A DNA stretch of 64,000 nt from an uncultured Pelagibacteraceae bacterium (GTDB lineage Bacteria > Pseudomonadota > Alphaproteobacteria > Pelagibacterales > Pelagibacteraceae): NCBI GenBank assembly GCA_902601785.1, contig CACKOH010000003.1:1-64000 (forward strand), given 5' to 3'. Positions 1-9,651 of the stretch are shown here, piece by piece. The position numbers and the translations under genes were made by a program. Positions within the stretch are counted from its first letter, which is position 1; the number at the start of each line of letters is the position of its first letter. The notes beneath the pieces are model-generated. The model did no database searches and was not told the origin of the DNA. It saw only the letters and a program-made list of their open reading frames with translations.

Positions 1-4
1 ATCT

Positions 5-511
5 TTGTTGGCTATAGTAATTGGTTCAATAGCTTTAACTATTTCTGCAAAAATAAAAATTCCTTTTTACCCAGTTCCTATGACTATGCAAACTTTTGTA
101 GTCTTATTTTTAGGAATTAGCTTAGGTTATAAAATTGGATTAGCTACTATCGGATTATATTTAATTGAAGGAATTGCAGGATTGCCAGTTTTTTCAAATT
201 CTCCAGAAAAAGGTGTCGGACTTTTATATTTCACTGGTCCAACTATGGGATATTTAATTGGATTCTTAACAGCATGCTATTTCGCATCTATGATTAAATT
301 TGAGGATGGTTTTTTTGTTGTTTTGGTTAAACTAATACTTGCAACTTCAACAATATATATTTTAGGATTGTTGTGGTTAGGGACATTAATTGGATGGGAC
401 AAGCCTATTTTAGCGTTAGGAGCTAAACCTTTTTTGTTAGCTGAAATATTTAAAATTGCCATTTTGGCATTATTAGTTAAGAAAATTATAAAAATTAGAA
501 AATTTATCTAG
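5..511 (+). CDS. bioY: BioY family biotin transporter (5' end cut by window edge)
   Basis: Translation with KIPFYPVPMTMQTF and GYKIGLATIGLYLIEGIAGLPVF typical of BioY; runs to the window start. Confidence 0.85.
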   Translation: MLAIVIGSIALTISAKIKIPFYPVPMTMQTFVVLFLGISLGYKIGLATIGLYLIEGIAGLPVFSNSPEKGVGLLYFTGPTMGYLIGFLTACYFASMIKFEDGFFVVLVKLILATSTIYILGLLWLGTLIGWDKPILALGAKPFLLAEIFKIAILALLVKKIIKIRKFI

Positions 512-716
512 GTGATCTTTTAGAGAGAATTCTTTGTAGAGTTCTTCTGTGCATTTTAAGTCTTCGTGCTGTTTCAGATACATTTCTATTGCAAAGCTCA
601 AACACTCTATGGATATGTTCCCATTTCACTCTATCTGCTGACATAGGATTTTCTGGAGGTGCAGCTTTTTTTGATGGATCTGCTAACAAAGCTTTTTCAA
701 CATCTTCAGCATTATA
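504..716 (-). pseudogene. C-terminal remnant of ActR/RegA/PrrA-type response regulator (Fis-type HTH only)
   Basis: PPENPMSADRVKWEHIHRVFELCNRNVSETARRLKMHRRTLQRILSKRSPR is the RegA/ActR DNA-binding end; reading frame can be followed upstream to ~716 (YNAEDVEKALLADPSKK) and then hits an in-frame TAG; receiver domain absent. Confidence 0.8.
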
Positions 717-1270
717 CCTCTAGAGAATTTATCCATGAAATGGGAAAGTATCTGAAAAAAAACTCAAAAAAGAAAGATTCGTTAATTGAAACAGCATTTG
801 ATAATGATGTTCCAATTTTCTGCCCTGCTTTTACAGATTCCAGTGCAGGATTTGGTTTAGTAATGCACCAGGAAAAAAATCCAAAAAAACACGTGACGAT
901 TGACTCTGTTAGAGAATTTAGAGAGCTTACAGAAATAAAGATTAAATCCAAAGGCTCAGGATTATTTATGATAGGTGGTGGAGTACCAAAAAATTTCATT
1001 CAAGATACAGTTATTTGTGCAGAACTTTTAGGAAAAGATGTTGATATGCACAAGTATGCTGTTCAAATTACAGTTGCAGATAGTAGAGATGGAGCATGTA
1101 GTAGCTCAACTTTAAAAGAGGCAAGTTCTTGGGGTAAAGTTGATATCACTAAAGAACAAATGGTTTTTGCAGAAGCTACAAGTGTTTTGCCTCTAATAGC
1201 TAGTGATGCTTATCATAGAGGGGAATGGAAGAGTAGAGATCGGAAAAATTTTTCAAATATTTTTAAATAA
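713..1270 (+). pseudogene. C-terminal half of a deoxyhypusine synthase-like protein; N-terminal half missing
   Basis: YTSREFIHEMGKYL...VPIFCPAFTDSSAGFGL...GGGVPKNFIQDT...YAVQITVADSRDGACSSSTLKEASSWGKVD matches the DHS family C-terminal half including WGK; the ORF start at 659 lies in sequence antisense to the response-regulator remnant. Confidence 0.8.
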
Positions 1271-1273
1271 TTC

Positions 1274-2155
1274 ATGGCAAAAAAAACTACAATTGGTTTA
1301 ATTCAAACTAAAGTTTTTGATAATCAAGATAAAAATATAGAAAATTCTGTAATTAAGATTAAAGAAGCAGCAAAGAAAAAAGCAAAAATAATATGTCTTC
1401 CTGAACTATTTTTATCTCCATATTTTTGTCAAAATGAAAGTCATGCTAAATTTAAGTTAGCAGAAAAAATTCCAGGTAGATTATCAGATATATATTGTAA
1501 ATTAGCCAAAGAGCTTTCTGTTGTTTTAATGATTTCTTTATTTGAAAAAAAAACTACTGGTTTTTATCATAACACAAGCATTGTAATTGATGACAAGGGT
1601 AAGATTATGTCAAAGTATAGAAAAATGCATATTCCAGATGATCCAGGTTATTATGAAAAATTCTACTTCACTCCAGGAGATTTAGGTTTTAAATCTACAA
1701 AAACAAAATACGGAAAAGTTGGTTCTTTGATTTGCTGGGATCAATGGTTTCCAGAAGCTGCAAGACTAACAACGCTAAAAGGAGCAGAAATTTTATTTTA
1801 TCCAACAGCGATTGGTTGGCACCCTAAAGAGAAAAAACAGTTCGGAAAATCCCAATTAGAAGCATGGATAACTATCCAGAGATCTCACGCCATAGCAAAT
1901 GGGGTATTTGTTGCTGCTATAAATAGAATTGGTTTAGAAAAAAATGGAAAAAGAAAAATACACTTTTGGGGTAACTCAATGATTATCGATCCCAGTGGAA
2001 ATATTATTGCGAAGTCAAAATCAGATAGAGAGGAAATCTTAATTACTAGCATTGACCTAAATAAAATTGAAACAGCTAGAAATCATTGGCCATTTTTAAG
2101 AGATAGAAGAATAGATTATTACAAAGGACTTCTAAAAAATCCTAAAGATGAATAA
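1274..2155 (+). CDS. aguB: N-carbamoylputrescine amidase (nitrilase superfamily)
   Basis: CLPELFLSPYFCQ, SLICWDQWFPEAARL, nitrilase catalytic E-K-C pattern; adjacent to agmatine deiminase. Confidence 0.9.
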   Translation: MAKKTTIGLIQTKVFDNQDKNIENSVIKIKEAAKKKAKIICLPELFLSPYFCQNESHAKFKLAEKIPGRLSDIYCKLAKELSVVLMISLFEKKTTGFYHNTSIVIDDKGKIMSKYRKMHIPDDPGYYEKFYFTPGDLGFKSTKTKYGKVGSLICWDQWFPEAARLTTLKGAEILFYPTAIGWHPKEKKQFGKSQLEAWITIQRSHAIANGVFVAAINRIGLEKNGKRKIHFWGNSMIIDPSGNIIAKSKSDREEILITSIDLNKIETARNHWPFLRDRRIDYYKGLLKNPKDE

Positions 2156-3218
2156 TAATTTATCTCTCATTGGCTACAGAATGCCTGCAGAATGGGAGTT
2201 GCAAGAAAGTGTATGGATAGCTTGGCCATACAACAAAAGTGACTGGCCTGGTCTTTTTAAAAATATCCCAAAAGTATTTGCACAAATAATAAGTGAATTA
2301 TCAAAATCACAAAAAATAAATTTATTAATAAATAATAATAAAGATAAAAAAAAAATTATAAATTTATTAAATAAATTTCCTAATAAGTTACAAAATATTA
2401 TTTTTTACAAAATAACCACTAATCGGATTTGGTTAAGAGACTCTGGTCCAATATATATAATAAATCAAAAGATCAAAAAAAAGTTAATTGTAAATTTTAA
2501 ATTCAATGCATGGAGTAAATACAAAGATTATAAAAAAGACAACAATATCAATAATAAATTATCAAAATTAACTAAAATAAAAAAAATAGATCCTGTTGTT
2601 AAGATTAATAATAAGTCAAAACAATTAGTATTGGAGGGAGGTGCTATAGATGTCAATGGTAAAGGATCAGTTCTTTTAACAAAGGAGTGTCTTTTAAGCA
2701 AAGTACAAGAAAGAAATCCTGGGATTACAAAAAAATTATTAGAAAAAACATTAAGTAAATATTTAAATGTTAAAAATTTCATTTGGCTTAATAAGGGGAT
2801 TAAAGGAGACGATACTCACGGACACATCGATGATATTTCAAGGTTTGTCTCTGAAGACGCAATTATGACTGCAGTCGAAAAAAATAGAAATGAAAAGAAT
2901 TATAAAAATTTAAAAGAAAATTTAAATATTTTAAAGAACGCTGAAAATATAAATAAAAGAAAATTTAAAATAATTGAAGTACCAATGCCTAAGCCTATAT
3001 ATATTGAAAAAGTACGAGTTCCTGCAAGTTATCTGAATTTTTATATTGCTAATAAAATAGTATTATTACCAATCTTTAAAGACAAAAATGATAAAAAAGT
3101 AATTTTAATTTTTAAAAAATTTTTTAAAAATAAAAAAATTGTACCAATTGACTGCACTAAACTCATTTGGGGTTTTGGAGCTATTCATTGTATGACACAA
3201 CCAGAGCCCAAAATCTAA
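2148..3218 (+). CDS. aguA: Agmatine deiminase
   Basis: MPAEWELQESVWIAWPYNKSDWPG, RIWLRDSGPIY, GDDTHGHIDD, WGFGAIHCMTQPEP. Confidence 0.93.
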   Translation: MNNNLSLIGYRMPAEWELQESVWIAWPYNKSDWPGLFKNIPKVFAQIISELSKSQKINLLINNNKDKKKIINLLNKFPNKLQNIIFYKITTNRIWLRDSGPIYIINQKIKKKLIVNFKFNAWSKYKDYKKDNNINNKLSKLTKIKKIDPVVKINNKSKQLVLEGGAIDVNGKGSVLLTKECLLSKVQERNPGITKKLLEKTLSKYLNVKNFIWLNKGIKGDDTHGHIDDISRFVSEDAIMTAVEKNRNEKNYKNLKENLNILKNAENINKRKFKIIEVPMPKPIYIEKVRVPASYLNFYIANKIVLLPIFKDKNDKKVILIFKKFFKNKKIVPIDCTKLIWGFGAIHCMTQPEPKI

Positions 3219-3219
3219 A

Positions 3220-3768
3220 CTATACCGGTTTTAAAGTACCAAGAAGAATTCTGAATGGAATTAACATTACAATAGCAACTAATATCTTAACTGCTAAATC
3301 CCCTAAAGATAAAGTAACCCATGGAATACCTGTTGCATAAAAAGATATTGAAAAAAACAAAAATGTATCGATTGTAGATCCAATTAAGGATGATGTTAAA
3401 GGAGCAATGAACCACTCTCTTTTTCTTAATTTATCAAATATTTGGACATCTAATAGTTGAGCGACTAAAAAGGCTGTTCCAGATCCAATTGCAATTCTTA
3501 CTGAAATTAAATCTGCAAAATTTGTTGAGAATATAAGAGTAAAACTAATTCCTATTGCAAAACCAATATAAACAATTTTTCTTGCAACTAATTTTCCATA
3601 AGATCTGTTTGCTAAGTCAGTTATTAAAAAAGCTATTGGGTAACTAAATGCTCCATATGTTAATATCTCTTCTAGTCCATAGTATTTAATTGGGAATTGG
3701 ACTAAATAATTTGATGATAAAACAACCACTCCCATTAAAAATGAGAGAAATAAGAATAATTTATTCAT
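3220..3768 (-). CDS. yhhQ: VUT/YhhQ family queuosine precursor transporter
   Basis: Multi-TM ECF-like protein with SYPIAFLITDLANRSYG and SSLIGSTIDTFLFFSISF. Confidence 0.75.
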   Translation of the reverse strand: MNKLFLFLSFLMGVVVLSSNYLVQFPIKYYGLEEILTYGAFSYPIAFLITDLANRSYGKLVARKIVYIGFAIGISFTLIFSTNFADLISVRIAIGSGTAFLVAQLLDVQIFDKLRKREWFIAPLTSSLIGSTIDTFLFFSISFYATGIPWVTLSLGDLAVKILVAIVMLIPFRILLGTLKPV

Positions 3769-4079
3769 TATGCAGATTTAGCCAAAGGTTTTTTCTTAAA
3801 TGGGGATTTAATTAGAATACCTTTTTTTAATTTTTTAAGTCTTGGAGATAAGTTTTTATTTTTTACAGTTTTTAAATATTCGTCAAAACTACCTTTTTTA
3901 TCCACTGATCTAACTCCAGCATTACTCACTGTTAATTTTAAGCTTCTTTTCATTAGTTCGCTAGTAAACTTTACTTTCTTAAGATTGGGCAAAAATCTTC
4001 TCTTGGTCTTGTTGTTAGCGTGACTAACGTTATGACCTTTCAAAGGAATTTTTCCAGTAAGTTCACATTTTTTTGACAT
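3768..4079 (-). CDS. rpmB: 50S ribosomal protein L28
   Basis: [36 protein letters not shown]. Confidence 0.95.
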   Translation of the reverse strand: MSKKCELTGKIPLKGHNVSHANNKTKRRFLPNLKKVKFTSELMKRSLKLTVSNAGVRSVDKKGSFDEYLKTVKNKNLSPRLKKLKKGILIKSPFKKKPLAKSA

Positions 4080-4091
4080 AATGACAAAGCT

Positions 4092-4120
4092 TATATAAGG
4101 TTAGATGTTGGTGGCGTCAA
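4092..4120 (-). promoter_or_regulatory. Candidate sigma70 promoter for rpmB (-35 TTGACG, 17-nt spacer, -10 TATATA)
   Basis: Minus strand reads TTGACG-N17-TATATA in the pyrD/rpmB gap, close upstream of the rpmB ATG. Confidence 0.55.
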
Positions 4121-4131
4121 GTTTAATAGAA

Positions 4132-5184
4132 TTAAGAAAGAGTTTTATTTCCTATAATTTCGCTAAAATTCTTAACACCATCTCTAGTCAATAATTCTTT
4201 TAGGTCTTTTTTAATAATACTAGCTATATTTGGACCTTGAAATACCATTCCTGTATATAGTTGAATATAGTCTGCACCTAATAAAAACTTTTCGTAAGCT
4301 GATTGTCCAGAGTCTACTCCTCCTACCCCAATAATCTTAATTTTACCTTTTAATAGATTGTAAAACTTGTTTATTAATAAATTTGATTTTTTCTCAATAG
4401 GTTTTCCAGACAATCCTCCTTTTTGATGTCTTTGAATATTTTTTAAAATATCTCTTGATGACTCTGAGGTGTTTGAAATAATTATTCCACTTATATCATT
4501 TTCTAAAAGAATTTCTGAAATTAGATTTATCTGATTTTCATTTATATCAGGTGAAATTTTTACTACTATTGGAATATTTGAATCTAAACTTTTTTTCTTT
4601 TCTGAAACAGATTTAAGTAAATCCTGCAATTTTCTTTCATCATGAAAGTTTCTTAAGTTCTCAGTATTTGGCGACGAGATATTAATAGTAATATAATCTC
4701 CAACTTCATGGAATTTTTCAATTCCTATTAAATAATCATTTATTCGATTATCAGAATCTTTATTAGGACCAACATTAATTCCTAACACTCCCAGTTTATT
4801 ATTTGATTTAATCCTATTTAATACAATATCTGAACCATGATTGTTAAAGCCCAATCTATTTATAAGTGCTTGGTCTTCTACTAATCTAAAAACTCTAGGT
4901 TTACTGTTCCCATATTGTTTTAAAGGTGTAATTGTACCAACTTCTACCAATCCAAATCCCAACTTAAATAAAGGGTTGTAGACTTCAGCATTCTTATCAA
5001 AACCTGCCGCTATCCCGATGGGATTGTTTAATTCTTTGTTAAAAATTTTTGTCTTAAAAATAGGATCATTTTTATGGTCATCAAAGATATTGGAAACTAG
5101 GTTGAGTTTGAGTGACTGTACTGCTAAAAAGTGAGCTCGTTCAGGATCTATTTTAAATATTAAAGATCTTAAATTTGAAAACAT
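4132..5184 (-). CDS. pyrD: Dihydroorotate dehydrogenase (quinone), class 2
   Basis: NPIGIAAGFDKNAE, VEVGTITPLKQYGNSKPRVFRL, INISSPNT, GVGGVDSGQSAYEK. Confidence 0.95.
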   Translation of the reverse strand: MFSNLRSLIFKIDPERAHFLAVQSLKLNLVSNIFDDHKNDPIFKTKIFNKELNNPIGIAAGFDKNAEVYNPLFKLGFGLVEVGTITPLKQYGNSKPRVFRLVEDQALINRLGFNNHGSDIVLNRIKSNNKLGVLGINVGPNKDSDNRINDYLIGIEKFHEVGDYITINISSPNTENLRNFHDERKLQDLLKSVSEKKKSLDSNIPIVVKISPDINENQINLISEILLENDISGIIISNTSESSRDILKNIQRHQKGGLSGKPIEKKSNLLINKFYNLLKGKIKIIGVGGVDSGQSAYEKFLLGADYIQLYTGMVFQGPNIASIIKKDLKELLTRDGVKNFSEIIGNKTLS

Positions 5185-6746
5185 TATTTTAATTTATTCG
5201 TTATAAGCTCTTTAGTTTCGTTTACACCAAAAAAACTTATGAAAAAACCCATTCTTGGACCATTTTCATCACCAAAAACAACCTCATAAATTAACTTAAA
5301 CCAGTCTCTTAGTTTATCAGCATATCCATTTTCTTTACCAGCTGAATAAATTAAAGTTTGGATTTCTTCAGGTGACATTCCATCATTACATGTTTCTAAA
5401 GTTTTAATTAAAGCTAGAAGAGCTTTTTTTTCACTTTCATTTGGTTTTTTATATTTTTTTTGTGATTTGATTACATCATTAAAATATTTAATTGCATATC
5501 CAACTAATCCATCAAAAATTGGAGAATTTTCTTCTTGGATATTTGGTTTATATTTTTTAACAAATTTCCAAAGTAAATCCTTGCTATCTGCATTACTTGT
5601 TTCAACTAAGTTAAGCAACATGGAAAAAGTCATAATCATTTCTTCAGTCGGGATTTTGCCTTCATGAACATGCCAGACCGGATTCATTATCAGTTGCTGA
5701 TCTGTCTGTTTTTTAGATTTTTCAATATTATCTAAATATTCGTCTACAGCCTTTGGAACAATTTCATTATATAGTTTTTTTGCCCTTTTTGGGTTTTGAT
5801 ACATGTATAAAGATAAACTTTCAGGAGATGCATACTTCAACCATTGATCGATAGTAATTCCATTTCCCTTGGATTTAGAAATCTTTTCACCTTTTTCATC
5901 TAAAAATAACTCATATGCAAAGCCTGAGGGATTCTTTTTACCAAGCAAGTTGATAATTTTTGTAGATAATATTGCACTTTCAATTAAATCCTTACCATAC
6001 ATTTCAAAGTCAATATCAAGCGCATACCACCTCATAGCCCAGTCAACCTTCCATTGAAGTTTACAGTTTCCATCAAGAATACTTTTTTTAAGTTTTTTAC
6101 CTTTGTTGTCGAAAATTATTTGAGATTTTTCTTTATTAATTTCTACAACTGGTATTTCAAGTACATGCCCAGTGTCAGGACATATAGGTAAAAATGGACA
6201 GTAAGTTTTTTGACGTTCTTTACCTAAGGTTGGGAGTATAATATTCATTATACCATCATAATTATCTAAAATTATTTTTAGTGTTGAGTTAAAGTATCCA
6301 GTTTTGTACAAATCCGTCGAACTTTTAAAGCTATATTTAAAGTTAAAACTATTTAAAAAATCCTTTAACATCTCATTATTATGTTCACCAAAACTGTTAA
6401 ATTTCCCAAACGGGTCTGGAACCTCAGTTAGTGGTTTGTGAAGATTTTCATTTAACAAATTTTGGTTAGGAATATTTTCTGGAACTTTTCTTAGACCATC
6501 CATATCATCAGAAAATGTTATAATTTCAGTAGGTAAATCTGTTAGTTGCTTTAAAGCATTTACAATCATAGAGGTCCTTGCAACTTCTCCAAAAGTACCT
6601 ATGTGAGGTAAACCGCTTGGTCCGTATCCTGTTTGTAATGTAATTTTTCCTTTTTTTTCAATGAACAATTTTCTCTCTCTCATCATTTTTTTGGCTTCTA
6701 CAAAAGGCCACGCACTGGTTTTATCTAAAACTTCTTTTTTAATCAT
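5184..6746 (-). CDS. lysK: Class I lysyl-tRNA synthetase
   Basis: TGYGPSGLPHIGTFGE (HIGH-type) and EKISKSKGNG (KMSKS) in a 520-aa class I LysRS. Confidence 0.93.
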   Translation of the reverse strand: MIKKEVLDKTSAWPFVEAKKMMRERKLFIEKKGKITLQTGYGPSGLPHIGTFGEVARTSMIVNALKQLTDLPTEIITFSDDMDGLRKVPENIPNQNLLNENLHKPLTEVPDPFGKFNSFGEHNNEMLKDFLNSFNFKYSFKSSTDLYKTGYFNSTLKIILDNYDGIMNIILPTLGKERQKTYCPFLPICPDTGHVLEIPVVEINKEKSQIIFDNKGKKLKKSILDGNCKLQWKVDWAMRWYALDIDFEMYGKDLIESAILSTKIINLLGKKNPSGFAYELFLDEKGEKISKSKGNGITIDQWLKYASPESLSLYMYQNPKRAKKLYNEIVPKAVDEYLDNIEKSKKQTDQQLIMNPVWHVHEGKIPTEEMIMTFSMLLNLVETSNADSKDLLWKFVKKYKPNIQEENSPIFDGLVGYAIKYFNDVIKSQKKYKKPNESEKKALLALIKTLETCNDGMSPEEIQTLIYSAGKENGYADKLRDWFKLIYEVVFGDENGPRMGFFISFFGVNETKELITNKLK

Positions 6747-6834
6747 GAATTGTTCTTTTAAAATCTCAAATTTGTGATTTTATTAATTCTTATAGAGTTG
6801 AAATTTATTTACCATAAAATAATGTTCTTTCAAA

Positions 6835-8274
6835 ATGTCTAATTATAAAACGGTATTTTTTACACTTGGAATTTTACAAATAATCTTAGGGGTGTCTATG
6901 TTTGTCCCTATAATTGTACAATTAATTTATTCAGAAATTGACTCATCTTTTTTTGGCGCATCAATTGTAACTATAGTTTTTGGGGCACTTTTTTTTTTAA
7001 CAAATATTGATCATGATAGAAAAGTTAATTTACAACAAGCCTTCTTGTTAACATCTTTGTCTTGGTTGAGTGTTGCAGTTTTTGGATCTTTACCATTTAT
7101 TTTTTCCTCTATGGAAATGTCAATTACAGATGCTTTTTTTGAAAGTATGTCAGGAATTACTACAACAGGATCTACTATCATATCTAATTTAGAAAATGCC
7201 CCTAAAGGTATTCTGTTATGGAGGGCTATTTTACAATGGTTAGGAGGTATAGGTATAATTGTTATGGCTATTACTCTCATGCCAATAATGAATGTAGGAG
7301 GAATGCAATTATTTAAAATTTCCAGTAATGATTCATCAGAAAAAATACTGCCAAAATCTAAAGAGATAGCATTAAGATTAATATATATTTACTCAGCCTT
7401 AACTGCAGCTTGTGCTGTTAGTTATTGGATTTTTGGAATGGGAAAATTTGACAGCTTAACTCATTCAATGACAACAATTGCAACAGGTGGGTTCTCAAAC
7501 TATAACCAGTCTATAGGTTATTTTAATAGCGTTTATATTGAGATTTCCTCAATGGTGTTTATAATTTTAGGAAGTATTCCTTTTATTGCTTACATTAAAT
7601 TTTTAAGTGGAAATAAAAAAATATTTTTAAATGATGTTCAAATAAAATCATTTTTAAAAATTATAATTTTATCAGTAATTATATTATTTTTTTATTTATT
7701 TTTAACTAGTAATGAAAACTTTTCGTTTAGATCTATATTTTTTAATTCTATTTCTATTTTAACTGGAACTGGTTATGTAAATGCTGAGTTTGATAACTGG
7801 GGAAGTTTTCCAATTACTATTTTTCTTGCATTAATGTTCATTGGAGGATGTGCAGGATCAACCACATGTGGAATTAAAATTTTTAGAATTCAAATTCTTT
7901 ATCTTTTTATATTAAATCAACTTAAAAAAATTATTTATCCAAAAGGAGTTTTTTTAATAAAGTATGATCAAAATTTGGTAGATGAAAAATTTATTGCATC
8001 TATTATATCTTTCATATTCTTTTATTTTGTAATTTTTTTTATTTTAGCTGCTTTATTATCCTTAACTGGCCTTGATTTCATTACTGCACTATCTGGAGCC
8101 GCGACATCTATCTCAAATGTTGGCCCGGGTTTAGGGCCTATAATTGGACCAAATGGAGATTTTTCATCATTGCCAGATGTATCAAAATGGGTTTTGTCTG
8201 TTGGAATGATTTTAGGTAGACTTGAGTTGTTCGCAATACTAGTATTATTCCTACCATCCTTTTGGAGAAACTAA
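6835..8274 (+). CDS. trkH: Trk-type potassium uptake protein TrkH
   Basis: FFESMSGITTTGSTI, LQWLGGIGIIVMAI, FIGGCAGSTTCGIKIFR, SNVGPGLG selectivity-filter repeats. Confidence 0.93.
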   Translation: MSNYKTVFFTLGILQIILGVSMFVPIIVQLIYSEIDSSFFGASIVTIVFGALFFLTNIDHDRKVNLQQAFLLTSLSWLSVAVFGSLPFIFSSMEMSITDAFFESMSGITTTGSTIISNLENAPKGILLWRAILQWLGGIGIIVMAITLMPIMNVGGMQLFKISSNDSSEKILPKSKEIALRLIYIYSALTAACAVSYWIFGMGKFDSLTHSMTTIATGGFSNYNQSIGYFNSVYIEISSMVFIILGSIPFIAYIKFLSGNKKIFLNDVQIKSFLKIIILSVIILFFYLFLTSNENFSFRSIFFNSISILTGTGYVNAEFDNWGSFPITIFLALMFIGGCAGSTTCGIKIFRIQILYLFILNQLKKIIYPKGVFLIKYDQNLVDEKFIASIISFIFFYFVIFFILAALLSLTGLDFITALSGAATSISNVGPGLGPIIGPNGDFSSLPDVSKWVLSVGMILGRLELFAILVLFLPSFWRN

Positions 8275-9651
8275 ATGCTTGAGGTAAAAAAACAAACACT
8301 GTCTGAAACTTTTTCTGTTTATTACGACAAAAGAATGCTCAGAATTCTTTTGTTAGGAGCCATATCAGGTTTTCCTTGGGTCTTGATTGCAAGCAGTTTA
8401 AGTCTTTGGTTAAAAGAAGAGGGTCTAAGCAGATCTACAATTGGTTGGGCAGGATTAATCTTCGGTGTATACGCCTTTAACTACTTGTGGGCTCCAATTG
8501 TCGATAGAGTCCAAATACCTTACTTAACAAAAAAATTAGGTCATAGACGGGGATGGATAGTTTTAATGCAAATCGTAATTTTACTATGCCTAGTAATTTG
8601 GAGCGTAATAAATCCAACAGAAAATTTAGCTCTATTGATAAGTGTAGGATTAATTATAGCTATAGCCTCAGCTACACAAGACATAACTGTAGATGCATTA
8701 AGAATTGAACAAATAAATGAAAATGAAGGAAAATCTATGGCGGCAGGTGCTGCAATGGCTGTTGTAGGTTGGTGGACAGGTTATAAATTGGGTGGTGTTG
8801 TTGCATTGTTTACAGCTGAATTTTTTGAAAACTTAGGCGTATCTGACTATTGGCAAACTACTTTTTTAGTTTTAGGAATTTTAATTATTTTAATGAACAT
8901 AGGTTTAATGTTTGTTCATGAACCTATTCAAACAGATAGACAGGCTAAACAGAAAGAAACAGACCAACTAATTGAAAAAAAACTTGGATCGAGTAATTTT
9001 GTAACAAACTTGATTGCCTATATCACAGGAACTATTGGAGGACCCATTATTAGTTTTTTTAAAAAAAATGGCTTTGCTATCGCAGGAGGAATATTAGCAT
9101 TCGTTTTTTTGTTTAAAATTGGTGAAGCTTTTATGGGAAGGATGTCCATTGTTTTTTATAAAGAAATCGGATTTTCAAAAGGACAAATTGCAATTTACTC
9201 AAAAGGACTTGGTTGGATAACAACTGTAATATTTACATTATTAGGTGGTTTAATGGCTATGAGAGCTGGAACGATAAAAACAATGTTCTTCGCAGGAGGG
9301 CTAATGGCTATAACAAATCTTTTATTTGCAGTTTTGGCTTGGACAGGAAAATCTGAAATTTTATTTGCATTCGCTGTAATTGCTGACGATATTACTGCAG
9401 CATTTGCTACAGTAGCTTTTGTTGCTTTTATTTCTTTATTGGTAGATAGAACTTACACAGCAACTCAGTATGCATTACTTGCTTCAATAGGTACTGCTGG
9501 AAGAACTACTTTAGCATCATCCTCAGGTGCGTTAGTAGATTGGCTAAATGGAGATTGGGGAACATTCTTCGTTTTAACTACAATTATGGTCATCCCTTCA
9601 TTGCTTTGTTTATGGCTTATAAAAAATAAAATCAAAATTGGTGAAAAATAA
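8275..9651 (+). CDS. AmpG-like MFS permease
   Basis: 12-TM MFS with GFPWVLIASSLSLWLKEEGLSRSTIG, ASATQDITVDALRIE, typical of the AmpG/PAT family. Confidence 0.75.
   Translation: MLEVKKQTLSETFSVYYDKRMLRILLLGAISGFPWVLIASSLSLWLKEEGLSRSTIGWAGLIFGVYAFNYLWAPIVDRVQIPYLTKKLGHRRGWIVLMQIVILLCLVIWSVINPTENLALLISVGLIIAIASATQDITVDALRIEQINENEGKSMAAGAAMAVVGWWTGYKLGGVVALFTAEFFENLGVSDYWQTTFLVLGILIILMNIGLMFVHEPIQTDRQAKQKETDQLIEKKLGSSNFVTNLIAYITGTIGGPIISFFKKNGFAIAGGILAFVFLFKIGEAFMGRMSIVFYKEIGFSKGQIAIYSKGLGWITTVIFTLLGGLMAMRAGTIKTMFFAGGLMAITNLLFAVLAWTGKSEILFAFAVIADDITAAFATVAFVAFISLLVDRTYTATQYALLASIGTAGRTTLASSSGALVDWLNGDWGTFFVLTTIMVIPSLLCLWLIKNKIKIGEK

Noticed and set aside
712-999. Minus-strand 95-aa ORF across the DHS-like remnant
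   Set aside because: Antisense to the conserved DHS C-terminal coding sequence; no independent support.
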